A stretch of DNA of 64,000 nt from contig NZ_FRAP01000021.1 in the NCBI RefSeq assembly GCF_900142365.1, positions 1 to 64,000 of the forward strand, given 5' to 3'. The notes under the pieces are model-generated. The model ran no database searches and had not been told where the DNA came from. It worked only from the letters and a program-made list of their open reading frames with translations. Of this stretch, positions 35,442 to 44,615 are shown piece after piece (within the stretch, counting starts at the first letter, position 1; the number at the start of each line of letters is the position of its first letter). Source of the DNA: Pseudonocardia thermophila. GTDB lineage: Bacteria; Actinomycetota; Actinomycetes; Mycobacteriales; Pseudonocardiaceae. A program made the position numbers and the translations under genes.

Positions 35442-36812
35442 ATGACCACGACCACGAACGTCCACGGCACGATGCTGCGCCCCGGCGACGACGGCTACGA
35501 CGAGACCCGCAAGGTCTGGAACGCCGCGATCGACCACCGTCCGGCGGTGATCGCCCGCTGCTCCTCACCGGCGGACGTCGCAGCGGCCCTGGAGTACGGG
35601 CAGGTGAACGGGCTGGAGATCGGCGTGCGCGGCGGCGGGCACAACTACGGCGGGGCGGCCGTGCCGGAGGACGGGCTGATGATCGACCTGCGCGGGCTGG
35701 ACCAGGTCGTCGTCGATCCAGCGACCCGGCGGGCGCGCTGCGGCGGCGGGGCCACCCAGGCCCAGCTCGACGCCGCTGCCCAGGCCCACGGGCTCGCGGT
35801 CACCGGCGGCACGATCAGCCACACCGGCGTCGGCGGCCTCACCCTCGGCGGCGGCATGGGCTGGCTGACCCGCGCGCACGGACTGACGATCGACAACCTG
35901 GTCTCGGCCGAGATCGTGCTGCCCGACGGCCGCTGCGTCCGCGCCTGCGCCGACGAGCACCCGGACCTGCTGTGGGCGGTGAAGGGCGGCGGCGGCAACT
36001 TCGGCGTGGTGACCGAGTTCGAGCTGCAACTGCACCCGGTCGGCCCGATGGTGCACCTCGGGATCCTGCTGTGGGACGCCGAGCACGCCGGTGAGGGCCT
36101 GCGCGTGGCCCGGGACGTCGCGAACGGGCTGCCCCGGGACGCCGGCGCGATCATCGTGGCGCTCAACGCCCCACCCGCCCCGTTCATCCCCCAGGAGCAC
36201 CACTTCGCGCTGTGCGTCGGGCTCTTCGTCGTCGGCCTGTCGTCCGCGGACGCGCACGCAACCCTGCTCGCCCCGGCGCGCGCCGTGCCGCCGATGGTCG
36301 ACTTCACCACCGAGCTGCCGTACTGCGCGCTGCAGCAGCTGCTCGACGAGGCCGCCCCGTACGGCGCCGCGCACGCCTACAACCGGGCGCTCTACCTCGA
36401 CGATCTCACCGACGCCGCGATCGACGTGCTCGCGGAGCGGCTGCCGCGCAAGGCGTCTCCGATGAGCCTGATCCCGATCTTCTCACTCGGCGGCGCGTTC
36501 GCCGACGTCCCCGACGATGCCACCGCGTTCGGCGGCCGCCGCAGCGCCCGCTTCGCCGTCAACATGGACGCCATCGGGCCCGACGCGGACACGATGGCCG
36601 CCGACCGGCAGTGGGTGCAGGAGCTGTGGACGGCGCTGCTGCCGCACGCCGGCGGACCGGGCAGCTACGTCAACTTCATGACCGAGTACGAGCAGGACCG
36701 CGTCCGCGCCGCGTACGGGACGGCGAAGTACGACCGGCTGGCCGCGATCAAGGCCGTCTACGACCCGGACAACGTCCTGCACCGCAACGCGAACATCGTG
36801 CCGATGCGGTGA
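35442..36812 (+). CDS. FAD-binding oxidoreductase, berberine-bridge type
   Basis: The 456-residue protein has the vanillyl-alcohol-oxidase FAD fold. RGGGHNYGGAAV carries the His that usually binds FAD covalently. The second covalent residue (Cys) of bicovalent members is replaced in TGGTISHTGVGGLTLGGGMGW, so one link is expected. The C-terminus ends FNANIVPM-like (HRNANIVPMR), the family signature. It starts at ATG behind GGAGGA. It follows the AfsR-like regulator by 76 bp and may be its target. The substrate is unknown. Confidence 0.88.
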   Translation: MTTTTNVHGTMLRPGDDGYDETRKVWNAAIDHRPAVIARCSSPADVAAALEYGQVNGLEIGVRGGGHNYGGAAVPEDGLMIDLRGLDQVVVDPATRRARCGGGATQAQLDAAAQAHGLAVTGGTISHTGVGGLTLGGGMGWLTRAHGLTIDNLVSAEIVLPDGRCVRACADEHPDLLWAVKGGGGNFGVVTEFELQLHPVGPMVHLGILLWDAEHAGEGLRVARDVANGLPRDAGAIIVALNAPPAPFIPQEHHFALCVGLFVVGLSSADAHATLLAPARAVPPMVDFTTELPYCALQQLLDEAAPYGAAHAYNRALYLDDLTDAAIDVLAERLPRKASPMSLIPIFSLGGAFADVPDDATAFGGRRSARFAVNMDAIGPDADTMAADRQWVQELWTALLPHAGGPGSYVNFMTEYEQDRVRAAYGTAKYDRLAAIKAVYDPDNVLHRNANIVPMR

Positions 36813-36814
36813 CG

Positions 36815-38035
36815 TCAGGTCCGCCGCGGCACGCTGCCCAGGGCCAGCACGGCGGCCACGGCCGCCACGACGGCCAGCCCGGCGAACACCGGCGGGTAGC
36901 CGCCCACCAGTTCGGCGAGCGCGGCCCCGGCCCACGGGGACAGCGAGGTGGCGATCATCGCCGGGGCGTTGAGGATCCCGTTCAGCCGACCGTAGTGGGC
37001 GGAGCCCCAGCGGTCGCTCACCGCGGTGGCCTGCAGCAGCGTGAAGATCCCGCGGACGGCCCCGGCGAGCATCGCTGCGGCGACCAGCAGCCAGCCGGGC
37101 CCGGGCAGCACCCCGAGCAGCAAAGTGGTGCCGGCGGCCGCGGCCATGATCGTCACGGTGCGGGCGCGCACGGGTTGCACCCGCGCCATCCACCCGTACC
37201 CGAGTCGACCGAGGACCTGCCCGAACCCGCCCAGGCCGAGCGCCCACGCCGCCTCGGCCGTGGAGAGTCCGCGGTCGATCAGCAGCGGCACCTGGTTGAC
37301 GACGACCGCGAACACCGCGAACGTCGCCAGCGTCATCGCCACCAGCAGCACGACGAACGGCCGGCTGCGCACCACGACGGCGGGTGCGTGCGCCTCGCCC
37401 CCGCCGGGCGCCGCGGGATCCGGGGCCGGCCAGGAGCCGCGCAGCCCGAACAGGTGCGCGGGGATGGTCAGCACGGCCAGGACCACGGCGAGCACCAGGT
37501 AGCTCGTGCGCCACCCGAAGGCCTCCACCAGGGCGGCGGTGACCGGCGCGAAGATCGTGCTCGCGAGCCCGGCCAGCAGCGTCAAGGCGGTCAGCGCCGT
37601 GACCCGACGCGGCCCCCACCAGCGGGTCAGCGCCGCGAACGCGGGCGGGTAGAGCGTGCCGGACATCGCGACCCCGGCCAGCAACCAGCCCGCGACGAAC
37701 ACCGGCAGCGACGGGGCCAGCGCGATCGTGAGGAGAGCCGGGGCGGCCAGCACCGACCCAGCCGTCATGACCGCGCGCGGCCCGTACCGGTCGAGCCAGC
37801 GCCCCACCAGGATGCCGACGAGCGCGTTCACCACCAGCCCGGCGGAGAACGCCGCGGTGAGCGCCGCGATCGACCAACCGGTGTCGTCCGCGATCGACGG
37901 GCCCAGCACAGGGAACGCGTAGTAGAGCACGCCCCAGCTGACGATCTCGGTGCCGCACAGGACCACGAGCACCCGGCGCTGCCCGGCCTCGCTCAGCCCC
38001 GCAGCGGTCGACGGCCCGGCCTCCCCGCCCGACAC
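36815..38035 (-). CDS. major facilitator superfamily transporter
   Basis: About 12 hydrophobic segments span the 406 residues, with MFS loop motifs (GRWLDRYGPRAVM between helices 2 and 3, and GYGWMARVQPVRARTV after helix 8). The first segment begins VLVVLCGTEIVSWGVLYYAF, as in OFA/oxalate-formate-like or CynX-like carriers, but the substrate is not evident. I start at GTG (VSGGEAGPST); 49 upstream codons are open. It is convergent with the berberine-bridge enzyme with 2 bp between stops and could export its product. Confidence 0.85.
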   Translation of the reverse strand: MSGGEAGPSTAAGLSEAGQRRVLVVLCGTEIVSWGVLYYAFPVLGPSIADDTGWSIAALTAAFSAGLVVNALVGILVGRWLDRYGPRAVMTAGSVLAAPALLTIALAPSLPVFVAGWLLAGVAMSGTLYPPAFAALTRWWGPRRVTALTALTLLAGLASTIFAPVTAALVEAFGWRTSYLVLAVVLAVLTIPAHLFGLRGSWPAPDPAAPGGGEAHAPAVVVRSRPFVVLLVAMTLATFAVFAVVVNQVPLLIDRGLSTAEAAWALGLGGFGQVLGRLGYGWMARVQPVRARTVTIMAAAAGTTLLLGVLPGPGWLLVAAAMLAGAVRGIFTLLQATAVSDRWGSAHYGRLNGILNAPAMIATSLSPWAGAALAELVGGYPPVFAGLAVVAAVAAVLALGSVPRRT

Positions 38036-38283
38036 ACGGCCTCCCTCCGACGTCGATCGTTCGGGGATCAGCCTCTCACCGAGCGGACGGGGATGCGCTG
38101 ATCTCTTCCGGCGGTGCACTGGGCACGGCGTGTCAGTCCACATATCCCCGGATCGAGTGACGATCGCCATACGGTCGTTCACCGTCTGCGACGGGCACCG
38201 GAGGGGGACACGGTGGGCAAGCCCGACCAGCCGCGCGACAGCGCGGCAGGTGGCGCAAACGCGGCGGCGGAGTACTGGCGGCG

Positions 38284-38862
38284 GTGATCGTCGCGTTGGC
38301 AGCGGCGTTCGGCAGCGGCTCCGGCACCGTCGCCGGGAGCAGCGGCGCCGCAGCGGGTTCCGGCACCAGCATCAGCAGCGGTTCCGGCGCACGCGCTGCT
38401 CAGGGCACGCGAGGCAAGGCGCGCGACCGCAGCAGCACGGCGGCGGTGCAGCGGCTCGCCAGGTCCGGCTTCCAGGTGCGCGAACGCGCCACCGACGCCG
38501 GTTCGGACTGCGCGGCGCACTCCTACGGGCAGGTGCAGGAGTTCTTCCGCACCCACCCGTGCGAGGCGTACTTCCGCAGTCTGCTCGAGGTCCGCGAGGG
38601 CCCCGCCGTCGTGCTCGTCGCCATCGCATGGGTGGACATGCCCGACGCCGAGCAGGCGCGCCGGCTCAAGGCCCTCATGGACCGCCACGGCACCGGCAAC
38701 CTCACCGAGCTCTCCCGCGAGCGCGGCGGCCAGCGCTTCACGGGCATGCACTACACCTCCGCCCGCGAGGACACGACGGTGATCAATGTGCAGGCCGAGC
38801 CCGTGGGCCGTACGCGAGTTGCGATCACACTCGCGCGCCGCATCGTCGAGACGGCGGGTTGA
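38284..38862 (+). CDS. conserved hypothetical secreted or membrane-anchored protein
   Basis: The annotated 192 residues begin with a hydrophobic stretch (VIVALAAAF) and a long Gly/Ser-rich linker, then a compact domain with SDCAAHSYGQVQEFFRTHPC, AIAWVDMPDAEQARRLKALMDRHGTG and MHYTSAREDTTVINVQAEP. I recognise no named family. The frame is open upstream (WRKRGGGVLAA would make a better membrane anchor with basic lead), but no start codon exists there in frame. A GTG in another frame at 38212 suggests a possible one-base shift at the N-terminus. The translated start is therefore uncertain. Confidence 0.6.
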   Translation: MIVALAAAFGSGSGTVAGSSGAAAGSGTSISSGSGARAAQGTRGKARDRSSTAAVQRLARSGFQVRERATDAGSDCAAHSYGQVQEFFRTHPCEAYFRSLLEVREGPAVVLVAIAWVDMPDAEQARRLKALMDRHGTGNLTELSRERGGQRFTGMHYTSAREDTTVINVQAEPVGRTRVAITLARRIVETAG

Positions 38863-39063
38863 GGTACGGCAGAGTTCTACCGGGAGTGACGATCCACGTG
38901 CATCACGCGGGGCGATGCACAAGACGGTGCGCGGCTTCCGCGTCGCTCGGTGGCGAGAGGTAGAGCAGGTGGCGACGACGCCCTCGTAGAGGCCGTGCAC
39001 AGTCGCGCGGCAACAGAGCAGTGGGTTTCGTGTCGCGATTGATGTCGCGTGGGCCCCACTGAC

Positions 39064-39134
39064 GATCTTGACCAGGGCGTTTGCCCTGGTCAAGGGTGGA
39101 GCGGGCGACGGGAATCGAACCCGCGTAGCCAGTT
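39064..39134. repeat. left att direct repeat with tRNA-Gly 3' half
   Basis: This copy contains the hairpin terminator and then the acceptor end, T arm and part of the anticodon arm of tRNA-Gly. It stops being tRNA-like after CCAGTT near the anticodon. It matches 54412-54482 with one difference (T versus C in the terminator loop). Weaker similarity continues for about 40 bp to the left of both copies. It is not a functional tRNA. Confidence 0.9.
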
Positions 39135-39318
39135 GGAAGGTAGAACCTCGACGCGGTCGATGCCTTCCACCTGCGGCTTTGCCAACGCAACAGCGTCTTC
39201 ACCGCGCTCCGCGGTCCCTGTCGGCCAACAGTTCGCGTCACAGGTGATGTCACGGCGTGTCGACCTCACACCGTGCGTCTGAGCAACGGACGTCCGAGCT
39301 GTGACGCGGTGGCGGGTC

Positions 39319-41845
39319 TTCCCCGCGTCCGCGGGGGACGACCCCCGGGTCGACATCTTCGACCAGTTGCCGATGGGACCACCCCCGCGTCCGCGGGGAC
39401 GACATCGCGGCTAAACGGCGAGATCATCGGCGTGCCGGGACCACCCCCGCGTCCGCGGGGACGACGCCGACGAGATCGAGCGCGGTCCGCAGCCCGCGGG
39501 ACCACCCCCGCGTCCGCGGGGACGACCTGTCCTCGCCCGAGACCGGCGGGAGGGTCTCGGGACCACCCCCGCGTCCGCGGGGACGACAACCGGGCCGCCA
39601 CGACGGCGAGGTCCCAGCCGGGACCACCCCCGCGTCCGCGGGACGACCCGGCCGCCCCGATCTCCCGCCGCTGCTGTTCCTGGACCACCCCCGCGTCCGC
39701 GGGGACGACGGCCGTTCGGGCGACACCGACATGGTGGACTCGGGACCACCCCCGCGTCCGCGGGGACGACCGCCCAACCCCAAGGAGAACACCGTGTCCG
39801 ATGGGACCACCACCGCGTCCGCGGGGACGACTGGTCGTGCGGCTGGGGCGGCACCGCGAAGCTGGGACCACCCCCGCGTCCGCGGGGACGACCGTCCGCG
39901 CGTGGCCATCTTCCGCATCAAGGAAGGACCACCCCCGCGTCCGCGGGGACGACGGAGTTGCGATACTCCTCCCACCGCTTGGTCATGGACCACCCCCGCG
40001 TCCGCGGCGACGACGGCGCCGTAATTGCTCGGCTCCGGCGCGCAGAGGGACCACCCCCGCGTCCGCGGGGACGACCGGCCCGCCGACGAGAGGTACCAGA
40101 TCTGCGGGGGACCACCCCGCGTCCGCGGGGACGACTGCGCCTCGGCCAGCTCCGCGGCGAGCCGCTCGGGACCACCCCCGCGTCCGCGGGGACGACTCGC
40201 CTGCGATGGGCCAGCGGCCGCGGCGGGCGGGACCACCCCCGCGTCCGCGGGGACGACTCGCCTGCGATGGGCCAGCGGCCGCGGCGGGCGGGACCACCCC
40301 CGGCGTCCGCGGGGACGACCGGATCGACGTCCACAGCTCGACCGCGGCCGAGGGACCACCCCCGCGTCCGCGGGGACGACCGTCACCGGCGGCGGCGCGG
40401 CCTGTCGACGCTGGGACCACCCCCGCGTCCGCGGGGACGACAAGGTCGGCGATCTGGCCAAGGTGGCGGTGACGGGACCACCCCCGCGTCCGCGGGGACG
40501 ACATGCCCTCGTACCACTCGATCACCCGGAGCGCGGGACCACCCCCGCGTCCGCGGGGACGACCTACCCCACCTACGAGGTGGGCGTGAAGCTGGCGGAC
40601 CACCCCCGCGTCCGCGGGGACGACACCTACACGATCAGGGTGCGCGGCGCGAAGAAGGGACCACCCCCGCGTCCGCGGGGACGACCGCATGTGGTCCTCA
40701 TGGCACAGGTGCAGCAGGGGACCACCCCCGCGTCCGCGGGGACGACCTCTGGCACACCACCAGCGAAGAGAAGCGGCAAGGACCACCCCCGCGTCCGCGG
40801 GGACGACCTTCCACCGTCTCAGCTGTCAATGCGCCCTCGAGGACCACCCCCGCGTCCGCGGGGACGACCTTCACCGTCCGCACCGTAAAGGGGATCAGCG
40901 GGGACCACCCCCGCGTCCGCGGGGACGACTCCCCGATCGTCCCGTCCGATGAGCGGTCCCGAGGACCACCCCCGCGTCCGCGGGGACGACCCTCACTTCA
41001 CAGGGCACGCGCCAGTGGCGCAGGGACCACCCCCGCGTCCGCGGGGACGACGCCTCGTGCGTCTCCCACACACCACGGGCACCGGGACCACCCCCGCGTC
41101 CGCGGGGACGACTCCTTGTCCAGATGGGGCGGGACATGCTCGCCGGGACCACCCCCGCGTCCGCGGGGACGACCGGCGCCGCTGACGACCGAGACGCTGC
41201 GTCTGGGGACCACCCCCGCGTCCGCGGGGACGACACCGAGGTGAACGTCGCGTTCCACGAGACGGCGGGACCACCCCCGCGTCCGCGGGGACGACGTCAC
41301 CTCCTCCAGCTCCACCCCGCTGTCGAGGGGACCACCCCCGCGTCCGCGGGGACGACAGGGTGACCGGCCACGTCTGCCCGTCGGCCGCGGGACCACCCCC
41401 GCGTCCGCGGGGACGACCCGCCGTCGGTGAAGTCGACGAACGCCGCGGTGGGACCACCCCCGCGTCCGCGGGGACGACCCCGCCTGGTCAACGAGGAAGC
41501 AAGTCGATCCGGGACCACCCCCGCGTCCGCGGGGACGACCGGCCTTGCGGCACCGGCTCGGATCGGACGGGGGGACCACCCCCGCGTCCGCGGGGACGAC
41601 GGGATCGGGGGCGGGGGCCCGTCCGTCCGGTTGGGACCACCCCCGCGTCCGCGGGGACGACCGTAGGTCGGGGTGAACTGAAACCCGTCCAGGGGGACCA
41701 CCCCCGCGTCCGCGGGGACGACCGCCCGACCGTGAAGCTCGAGCCCGGCGAGGAGGGACCACCCCCGCGTCCGCGGGGACGACGCACCGATTCGATCCGA
41801 CGATCGGCGTCGGGTGGGGACCACCCCCGCGTCCGCGGGGACGAC
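39319..41845 (-). CRISPR. CRISPR array 1, type I-E, 41 repeats plus one degenerate
   Basis: Forty-one 28-nt repeats recur about every 61 bp from 39376, with a degenerate copy at 39319-39342. Read from the leader (minus strand) each repeat starts GTCGTCCCCGCG and ends GCGGGGGTGGTCC with GAC between, a hairpin-forming I-E repeat. Spacers are about 33 nt. Repeats next to the right end are perfect, while those at the left end carry changes (39621 and 40109 are one base short, 40291 one base long, 39804 and 39987 have substitutions). This marks the right end as leader-proximal. Two adjacent spacers, after 40169 and 40230, are identical. Confidence 0.98.
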
Positions 41846-41895
41846 ACTTCCTGACCTGCGCGAATAACGCCGCCTGACATCAAATTCGTTCGACT
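41846..41895 (-). promoter_or_regulatory. leader of CRISPR array 1
   Basis: The 50 bp between the cas2 stop codon and the first perfect repeat is AT-richer than its surroundings. Read on the minus strand it ends GGTCAGGAAGT directly before the first repeat, the same 11 bases that precede array 2. Such a shared leader end is expected to be the Cas1-Cas2 integration anchor. The promoter for the array may extend into the cas2 gene. Confidence 0.7.
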
Positions 41896-42255
41896 TCAGC
41901 CTCTCCTGAACCTTCGTCGACGGCTGGCGATGCTCCACCCGAGGGTCCGGTCGTCTCCCGAGACGGGCGGCGTGGCGTCCGATGAGTTCGGACGCAGCAT
42001 GAGCGTGATGCCGTCGATGTCGATGGGCTGCCAGTTGTGGTTGTGCACGCGGAACGCCAGGCCCTGCTCGGAGTCGTTGGCGAAGACCATGATCGCCCGC
42101 CCGGTCTTGACCATGTCGAGGGTCCGTTCCCAGAGCCGATCACGCACGCGGGCTGAGACGCGACCGACGAAGACGCCGGTGGAGATCTCCAGGAGCCAGC
42201 GGGTGAGGTGGCCCCGGAGTCCAACGGGGCAGGCCGCTACGACGAGGACGGTCAC
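41896..42255 (-). CDS. cas2: CRISPR-associated endonuclease Cas2e
   Basis: Cas2 pairs with Cas1 in the spacer-integration complex. The 119-residue protein starts VTVLVVAACPVGLRGHLTRWLLEISTGVFVG, the E. coli-type Cas2 beta-strand plus helix, then WERTLDMVKTGRAIMVFANDSEQGLAFRVHNH, and ends in a basic tail. It starts at GTG, overlapping the end of cas1 by 4 nt. It is the last gene of the cas8e-to-cas2 operon and abuts array 1. Confidence 0.95.
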   Translation of the reverse strand: MTVLVVAACPVGLRGHLTRWLLEISTGVFVGRVSARVRDRLWERTLDMVKTGRAIMVFANDSEQGLAFRVHNHNWQPIDIDGITLMLRPNSSDATPPVSGDDRTLGWSIASRRRRFRRG

Positions 42256-43273
42256 CAGTCCTCCTCCAGCCAGCCGGAGATCTCGGCGTAGGAGGTGTCG
42301 AAGTCCTCGGAGTCGCCGTACGCGGTTCCAGCCCTGACCTGGCGACCGTTGTTGTCCCACAGCATCACGACGTCAGCCGCGAGTTCGTCGTCGCCGGCTT
42401 CCTGGTCGTCGAGCAGCAGCGACTTGATGTCGTGGACGCACTTCTCGAGGAAGGCGCCGCCTTTCATCCGATCACGTACTGCTCGCCGGGTGGCGGCTCC
42501 GATGTCGGCGACGGGCTCGCTCGCGATGTCGAACGCTATGGGGATCGCGATGTCGGTCTTGTACAGGTCGGCGATGTCGAAGACGAACGACAGGACGTGG
42601 CCGGTGTGGATGAACCCCAGTCCGGGCGCGCAGCCGAGCGCGACGATGGCAGCGTGCACGACTCCGTAGAGACTGGTATTGGCTGCCGAGAGCGCTTGGT
42701 TGATCGTGTCCCGGCGGCGAAGTCGTCGACGACGTAGTCACGGCGGGTCCATTCGACGCCGGTCCGTTCGGCGTGTTCACGGTAGATGCGGCGGACCCGG
42801 GCGCCTTCTCGACCGCGGAGCTGCTGCATCGTCAGGTGGGAGACGTCCTCGCCGGCGAATCGCATCTCGTACATGCGCCGGGCAACAGCGAGCCGTGATC
42901 GCTGGTTGGAGACCTTTGCCGCCTGGGCTTCCAACAGCCGTGAGGATCGGGCGAGGGAGCGGCCGTGCGCGTAGTAGCGCACGCCCTGCTCCCCCACCCA
43001 CACCGCGGTGGAACCGCTCTCCGCCAGCAGCATCATCGCCTGCTGGCTCACGGTCGTTCCCGGACCGAGCAGCAACGCGCCCAGGGTTGCCGCGGGAATG
43101 TGGACCGTGCCTTTGCGATCCCTGGCCGTGATCGCGTTCGCGTCTCGATGCACGACGCAGTGCTCGAGATAGATGAAGCTGAGCCGGTCCTGCGCTCGGA
43201 CCAGTTGCCCGAGCGGGACCGGCTTCGCTCCCGGGATGGGTTTCACACCGCCGCGAGGGTCATCAGTCCGCAT
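42252..43273 (-). pseudogene. cas1: CRISPR-associated endonuclease Cas1e, frameshifted
   Basis: Cas1 integrates new spacers. The first part (PIPGAKPVPLGQLVRAQDRLSFIYLEH, GEQGVRYYAHGRSL, ARRMYEMRFAGEDVS) is typical Cas1e. At DDFAAG, in a run of three G/C at 42710-42712, the frame changes. The proper continuation (DTINQALSAANTSLYGVVHAAIVALG, FIHTGHVLSFVFDIADLYK, to the stop) is in the next frame. It holds the catalytic His and Asp, so a protein made from the first frame would be inactive. One extra G restores about 340 residues. The start is ATG behind AAGGGA and overlaps cas6e by 31 bp. Either adaptation is lost or the base is a sequencing error. Confidence 0.85.
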
Positions 43274-43893
43274 CCGTATCCCTTGCCAGGACCGATGCCA
43301 CCGGTCAGAGCGCCGCGTAGGGCGATCGGGTCGGTGACGGTCAGCGTGCCCTCGAACACCGCGGTGGCGAGCGTGACGGTTCGGCCGCGGCGGTCGAACT
43401 TGCGAACGCGGCGAGCTCGGATCAGCACGTCGGGCGCTCCGGCTGAGCTGGGTTCGACGACGAAGCCCCGCTTGGCTGTTTGCCGTCGGAACCAGTTGAG
43501 CTGCTGGTCGACGGTGACGTGACCGACCCGCTTGCCTCGGCCGCCCGCCGGGTTCGGGAGGTTGTAGACCGGGTTGGCGAGCAGGCGGAACGCCCACCGG
43601 TCCCCCTCCGCCAGTCGCTCGAGGAACGGCCCGTAGTCGCGGGTCTGCCACCCGTAGGTGGGTCGGCCGATGGTCTCGACGAGATGGGTGAGATCAGGTT
43701 TGTCCGGGCTGACGATGTACAGCACCGCGTCGTGGCGGCCTTCGTCGACGCGCCAGAGGACGCGCCCGCCCGTTGCCGACTCGCGGTGTTCGGGGAAGGC
43801 TGCCAGAACACCTGCGTGGAGCCGCTGCGGCGAGGACAGGTAGTGGCGTGCGTCCCGCCGCTGTGGATTGATCTCGAACCGCGTGAGGTACAC
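43243..43893 (-). CDS. cas6e: crRNA-processing endoribonuclease Cas6e (Cse3/CasE)
   Basis: Cas6e cuts pre-crRNA 3' of the repeat hairpin and stays bound in Cascade. The 216-residue protein begins VYLTRFEINPQRRDARHYLS with His26 in PQRLHAGVLAAFPEH, the position of the catalytic His in E. coli CasE. It ends with the Gly-rich loop GGIGPGKGYGCGLMTLAAV of RAMP proteins. It starts at GTG, overlapping the cas5e end by one codon's distance, and its stop lies inside the cas1 start region. Confidence 0.95.
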   Translation of the reverse strand: MYLTRFEINPQRRDARHYLSSPQRLHAGVLAAFPEHRESATGGRVLWRVDEGRHDAVLYIVSPDKPDLTHLVETIGRPTYGWQTRDYGPFLERLAEGDRWAFRLLANPVYNLPNPAGGRGKRVGHVTVDQQLNWFRRQTAKRGFVVEPSSAGAPDVLIRARRVRKFDRRGRTVTLATAVFEGTLTVTDPIALRGALTGGIGPGKGYGCGLMTLAAV

Positions 43894-43895
43894 GG

Positions 43896-44615
43896 CTACA
43901 GCACCCCCAACGGGTCGTGGCTGTCGTCCCGAGCGTCGTAGCGATGCTCTCGGGCCTCGTAGTAGGCATTGGCGACAGTGACCGGTCCGTACCGCCGTAC
44001 CGATCGCCATTCCCAGCGGCGATGTTCGGGATCGAAGCTGACCGGCTCGTCTCGGACGAGTTCGGCTCCGGGATCCCCAGGATCACAGTCGGCTATGAGC
44101 TCGAGCTCGACGGTTGGCGCCTCGTGGCGGCGCTGGTACCACGGCGCCGCAGCCCAGGGCTCTTCCGCCAGGGCCTCGATGGCCGTGCCGTTTCGGAGCC
44201 CGATCCCGATCTCACCGCACGGCGGGCATGATCGCCGCCCCAGGTACAGCGGGAAGTACGGGTTGCGCACCGCGTCGAGGAGACCGGCGAGCAGGTCGGC
44301 ATCACCTTCGACGGCTGCCAGGAACACGGCATCGGCCAGGTAGTGGCGGGTCGACACCGAGATGGGGGTCGATTCACCGCGTTTGGTCGCGGTCTGGAAG
44401 TCCCGCTCCAGCCTGCCGGGCTGATCGATCCGGACCGCGAGCTTCAGTTGGAGCAATCCTTCCAGCGGATCCGTACGCCGACGGCCCTGTGCGGCGGCGA
44501 GCAGTCCGATGATCCCGCTCTTGCTGGGTGCGCGGTCGGTGGCGCGGCGGTTGAACCGGCTACTGGTCCCCCAGGACTGGAGCGGGCCGGCCAGCCGAAG
44601 CACAAGGGCGGTCAT
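43896..44615 (-). CDS. cas5e: Cascade subunit Cas5e (CasD)
   Basis: Cas5e caps the 5' handle of crRNA in Cascade. The 239-residue protein begins VLRLAGPLQSWGTSSRFNRRATDRAPSKSGIIGLLAAAQG, the diagnostic Cas5 N-terminus, and shows ISVSTRHYLADAVFLAAVEG and NPYFPLYLGRRSCPP, both conserved in the family. It overlaps cas7e by 4 nt and is followed at once by cas6e, so the Cascade subunits are translationally coupled. Confidence 0.96.
   Translation of the reverse strand: MTALVLRLAGPLQSWGTSSRFNRRATDRAPSKSGIIGLLAAAQGRRRTDPLEGLLQLKLAVRIDQPGRLERDFQTATKRGESTPISVSTRHYLADAVFLAAVEGDADLLAGLLDAVRNPYFPLYLGRRSCPPCGEIGIGLRNGTAIEALAEEPWAAAPWYQRRHEAPTVELELIADCDPGDPGAELVRDEPVSFDPEHRRWEWRSVRRYGPVTVANAYYEAREHRYDARDDSHDPLGVL

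Noticed and set aside
39097..39138. Possible second tRNA-Gly
   Set aside because: Only the 3' half is present and the 5' half and anticodon are missing; it is the att-site copy.
39273..41854. Many open frames inside array 1 with repeated PASAGTT or PRTRGW segments
   Set aside because: They are translations of the CRISPR repeat, not genes. The same holds for frames inside array 2.
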